Assembly: GCA_038025085.1 (NCBI GenBank)
Contig: CM076139.1
Location: forward strand, 18,617,307-18,681,306
Reading direction: 5' to 3'
DNA from: Tetragonia tetragonoides
Lineage: Eukaryota; Streptophyta; Magnoliopsida; Caryophyllales; Aizoaceae
Length of the DNA stretch: 64,000 nt
Part shown: piece by piece, positions 59,160-64,000 of the stretch
How the letters are laid out: every line of letters starts with the position of its first letter
How positions within the stretch are numbered: position 1 is the stretch's first letter
The notes under the pieces: generated by a model
What the model saw: only the letters and a program-made list of their open reading frames with translations
What the model was told of the DNA's origin: nothing
Databases searched by the model: none
Position numbers and translations under genes: made by a program

Positions 59160-60175
59160 TTTTCTTAATTGGAAAATTGTTGGTGAAGTATGTTTAGTCT
59201 TTAGTTATAATAATGAAAATTTAGCGAAGACTGTATTTGGCATAACTTATTGTAGTTGTAAATTGGAGTTATGAGTTGTCACTATTTGAAATAAAAGTAT
59301 TTGGAAAAACTAGATATAGTTGTGATCGAGTTTAATAGTGTATGTAAATTGACAAAAATGAGTTGCCAATAGAAACATATCTAATGTCTATATGTAAATA
59401 AAGCTAAGCATATTTTGAAAAAATAGAGCACGACACATATAACTAGCATGTAAGCAAGTATTCTTTACCCCTCTTTTTCCACTGTTCGCTTCGGTTGTAG
59501 TTACGCATCAGCTTCTGTTCAAATGTGCGGCTAAGTACCCTCTATCATATCCAAGCCAAACGATAAACTTTGATTCACATGAATTATATATTATGCTAGG
59601 AACACTTCATCGATGCTTCATTAGGGTTTACCTACACCTTCTAATGATTGTATTTGTGACAGCATCACTACCTCCTGCTATTAAGATCCAAATAGCATGA
59701 ATTAATACTCCTAATTGTTAAGTATGGAGTAATATTAACATTGATTATTAGGCAATCAATCATCAGCTCAATCTTTTTGTTGAATTGGCTCCAACCTATG
59801 ACATTAGAGATAGCTAGATGACCAATAGGCTCTTTGTTAGAATCCTAAGAGCCATCGCTCATTCCTTAATGGAATACTTTAAACACATAATATGAGGAGC
59901 GTTTATGCATCATTGACACTTAAGATGCGTATTGTACACTATAATATTGATTTTGCCTTCACCATCAACTTAAATATGATCTTGTACACATTTTTCTTCA
60001 TAGCCCTCCCCCCTCCCCCTTTTCTTTTGTTTTGGTATAAACATGTTCTTCTTTGTTATCATTGTTTATGTAATAAAGGTATCAAGATCTAATGGGACAA
60101 ATATTTTGCAAGAACCAAGGATTGGATGCCAAGAAGTAGGGGGTGTTTTTTTTTTCTTTCTACTTATCAGACCTT
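59160..60175. other. Intergenic DNA, no gene recognised
   Basis: AT-rich, with short frames only. Nothing supportable. Confidence 0.4.
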
Positions 60176-60500
60176 ACCCAATTAGTGAAAATTAGTGACA
60201 AGATCTTCTCCAATCAGTGGGAGTCAGTGGCAAGACTTTACTGAATCATTGGGAATTAGTGGCAGGACCTTACCTAATCAGGAAAAATCAGTGGAAGAAC
60301 ATTACTCAATCAGTGAAATTCAGTGGCAAAACCTACATTACTACTCACAAAATCATTGGCAGGACCTTATTAAATCAGTGAGAATCAGTGGAATGACCTT
60401 ATCAAATCAGTGAAAGTAAGTGATAGGACCTTATTACTCAATCAATAAGAATCAGTGACAGGATACACAATCAGTGAGAATCAGCGAAAATAAGTGGAAA
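60176..60500 (+). repeat. Tandem repeat, 36-40-bp unit
   Basis: About eight diverged units with AATCAGTGAGAATCAGTGGC and AGGACCTTAYT blocks. The frame over it (60195-60413) reads only the repeat. Confidence 0.85.
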
Positions 60501-61144
60501 AAACGCACCGTGTTGCATTTTGTATGCCATTAGTAAGAAACCTCAAAATCCTAACCTTCTTGAAGCAAAATTTACAGAATTAGTTGTGGTGTTTCAAAAG
60601 ATTTTCACCATCCTTGGAGGAGACAATGTGGAAGTCTACTCAGAAAAGTTGTTCATGAGTAGCCATCCATCCACCTCATTGTAATGGCTCCACATACTCA
60701 CAAGTCAGAAAATGTTGAAAACCACAAGTTGGCACCATCTCCCAAGAGCTTAGCTTGCTATAAAATTTTCATTTCTCCCACTTATGTCACAAATCATAAC
60801 CCATGTTTAGGCAGATGATTGCGTGATCCCAATTCATTAGCATGCTTATGACATTTGATTAACAATATGTGTATACTGGTGGTGAGTAAATGGTTTATCT
60901 TGCTCTAAAGTTCTCCTAGTACAACAAAAAATAAAACTTAAAAAAAATGAAATGATGGCATTAGATTTGAAAAGAAGATGCCCTTTTTCCTCTAAATACT
61001 AGTCTAATGAGACATGAGAAGCATCATATATATGACCTCTCCACAACGACAATATTAGTGGACTTTGAAAAGGACAGGAGTCCATTGATGGATTTGTGGG
61101 TCAAGGAAAGATGACAAATAGTACAATCATGATGTTTCAAATGG
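60501..61144. other. Intergenic DNA, no gene recognised
   Basis: No conserved frame or element end seen. Confidence 0.4.
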
Positions 61145-61155
61145 TGAGTAAAAGT

Positions 61156-61357
61156 AACCAAGAATGTGTGGTTAAGTGGTAAAAACTCATTCATTCTTAA
61201 CCAAGGTTGAGGGTTCGAATCTCGCCTTGGGAATTGTGCAGCTTTAAATTTCTTGGTCAGTCATCTCACCCTTTGAAATTTCTACAAGTCAACGCAGTAA
61301 AATAGTCATTGTAATTGACAGTGAATACTGTGAAACAAAAAAACAAAAACTAAATGA
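61156..61357 (+). mobile_element. tRNA-derived SINE with 11-bp target duplication
   Basis: About 200 bp. The 5' part has a polymerase III A box (TGGTTAAGTGG, 61169) and B box (GGTTCGAATC, 61213), as in a tRNA gene, without a foldable tRNA body. The 3' end is A-rich (GAAACAAAAAAACAAAAAC). TGAGTAAAAGT flanks it on both sides (61145-61155, 61358-61368). Transcribed by pol III and moved by LINE proteins in this class. Confidence 0.85.
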
Positions 61358-61369
61358 TGAGTAAAAGTT

Positions 61370-61560
61370 AGGATCTTATTTGGTAGAGTTCTTACACCTT
61401 CAATCTTAAAAAGTGAGAGTTTGAGACTCAACCGCATTAATTTCCTAAGTTGAGGGTGATATGTTATTGTTATGGACCTCTGAACCTCTGCCTTCCCCCA
61501 TGTAAAGGACTTGAGAACCTAGTTTCCTTGTCTTTTCAACAAAGAAAGTAGAAAAAAACT
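61370..61560 (+). mobile_element. Possible degenerate second SINE
   Basis: Starts TTTGGTAGAGTTCTTACACC, with a weak B-box-like GAGTTTGAGACTC about 40 bp on and a T-rich/A-rich end. No target duplication found. Confidence 0.35.
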
Positions 61561-62360
61561 AGAGTAAGGTTTGAAGTGTAATAAATCTCACCTAACTTCT
61601 TGCTAATAATCTATATGAGTTTCAAGGAATACAAAAACTTGTATAACGTTTTTGCATAATTTTTGGTGAGACGATGGTCACCTTCTAATGAAACAAAGGT
61701 TGCGATTCACTATAAGTGACCTTTACATTTATAAAAAGTGACCCATTTTTACTCTAACTAGATTTCACACAATACTTGCTCTTCAAGAAAATAGCGTAAT
61801 TTAAATATGTACACATATATAAAGACACAAGCTGACTCACATTCTCCTACTACGTATGTATCCGGTGTCACATCGTCTAATTAACGTTTCAGTTAATGGT
61901 TATCAAATCAATAAGGAGAATATAATTTGATGAGGATTTTCATTACTAACCTCAACCTATCCATAAGTATGTACTGAATATTTTTTTAAATATAAACTAA
62001 TTTGTTTGTCCCGTCTGACAAACAGAATGCAAGTTTAGTGCGTGCTATTTTCTATTAATGAATATGCTTTTTTATTTAAATTATTAAGGGTATAATATAT
62101 TCAATTGTTGAGTATTAATTATAAGTAGTAAGTATTAGTTATTAATTTAATATTTTTCAGAACTCATGAGTATGATGTATCACTTATTAAGTGACTTAAT
62201 GGTCCATTATTATTGTATTTCCAATATAGTATCAATTAATTAGCTCTTACTCCTATTATTATTTTGGCCCCATGCATGTAATCAGTAAATTATTAAGTAG
62301 TGACACGTAGCATGGGAAGATGAAAATGCTTTGACGAGTATTCTTGCATTAGAGTATTAA
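61561..62360. other. Intergenic DNA left of the MULE
   Basis: AT-rich, no gene recognised. Confidence 0.4.
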
Positions 62361-62545
62361 AGGGGTGTTACTAAATGCCGCCCCTAAATTACTAGCTACC
62401 GCCCCCCAAAATTCCAATTTTGCCCTTTATTAATTTTTCACTCATCCTCTCCCTCTCTAACTCTCACACCAATTCTCCCTCTCTTTCTCCCACTCTACCA
62501 CCCACTCTCATACCCAACCTTCATCAACACTCAAGCAACCCGCGG

Positions 62546-64000
<1,455 letters not shown>

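Noticed and set aside
61166..61240. tRNA gene
   Set aside because: A and B boxes are present, but acceptor and anticodon stems do not form, and the A-rich tail with flanking direct repeat shows a SINE.

Overview
This is a eudicot-like nuclear plant sequence: AT-rich, without bacterial gene organisation, and built almost entirely of layered transposable elements. The evidence is plant-type LTR retrotransposons (Ty1/copia SIRE-like, Ty3/gypsy Tat/Ogre-like), a plant mobile domain gene, a DUF7745-type gene, a tRNA-derived SINE, a Mutator-like transposase and GT-AG introns. I do not name a species. No intact ordinary host gene is visible; the only long unbroken coding stretch is the transposase cut by the right edge.

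Layout. 1-3332: 3' end of a SIRE-like copia element with its 3' LTR. 3333-32984: nested Tat-like gypsy elements. A gag-bearing family here called B1 (minus strand) was hit by a complete gag-only element, family A (3654-13262, perfect ATATG target duplication), by a 12.6-kb B-family element B2 (14309-26880, minus strand) and by a solo LTR (27134-28436, CATTG duplication). B2 carries two captured genes in antisense, a seven-exon plant mobile domain gene (17074-19875) and a DUF7745-like gene (20458-21803), plus gag zinc knuckles and an integrase remnant. 27569-40916 and 40937-53855 are two copies of one tandem segmental duplication of about 13 kb, each holding a truncated solo LTR or its parent, a truncated A LTR, B1 gag, B1 leader, B1 5' LTR, a 312-bp satellite array and a short copia-type element. 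53856-64000: low-copy-looking DNA with small elements (a MITE, a foldback element, a broken J-domain gene, a copia LTR, a SINE) and finally a MULE whose transposase starts at 62546 and leaves the window.

How the parts relate. A, B1 and B2 share LTR ends, a polypurine tract, the first bases of the primer-binding site and (A, B1) homologous gags, but none has protease, reverse transcriptase or RNase H here, so they must have moved with proteins supplied by an autonomous relative. The history can be ordered from junctions: A entered B1; a first tandem duplication joined the A LTR to the B1 leader; B2 and the solo LTR entered the first copy; a second tandem duplication with one edge inside the solo LTR made units A and B; later indels and a 1.18-kb local duplication separated the two units. 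Most nonsense changes in the broken genes fit C-to-T or G-to-A transitions, as expected for methylated, silenced elements.
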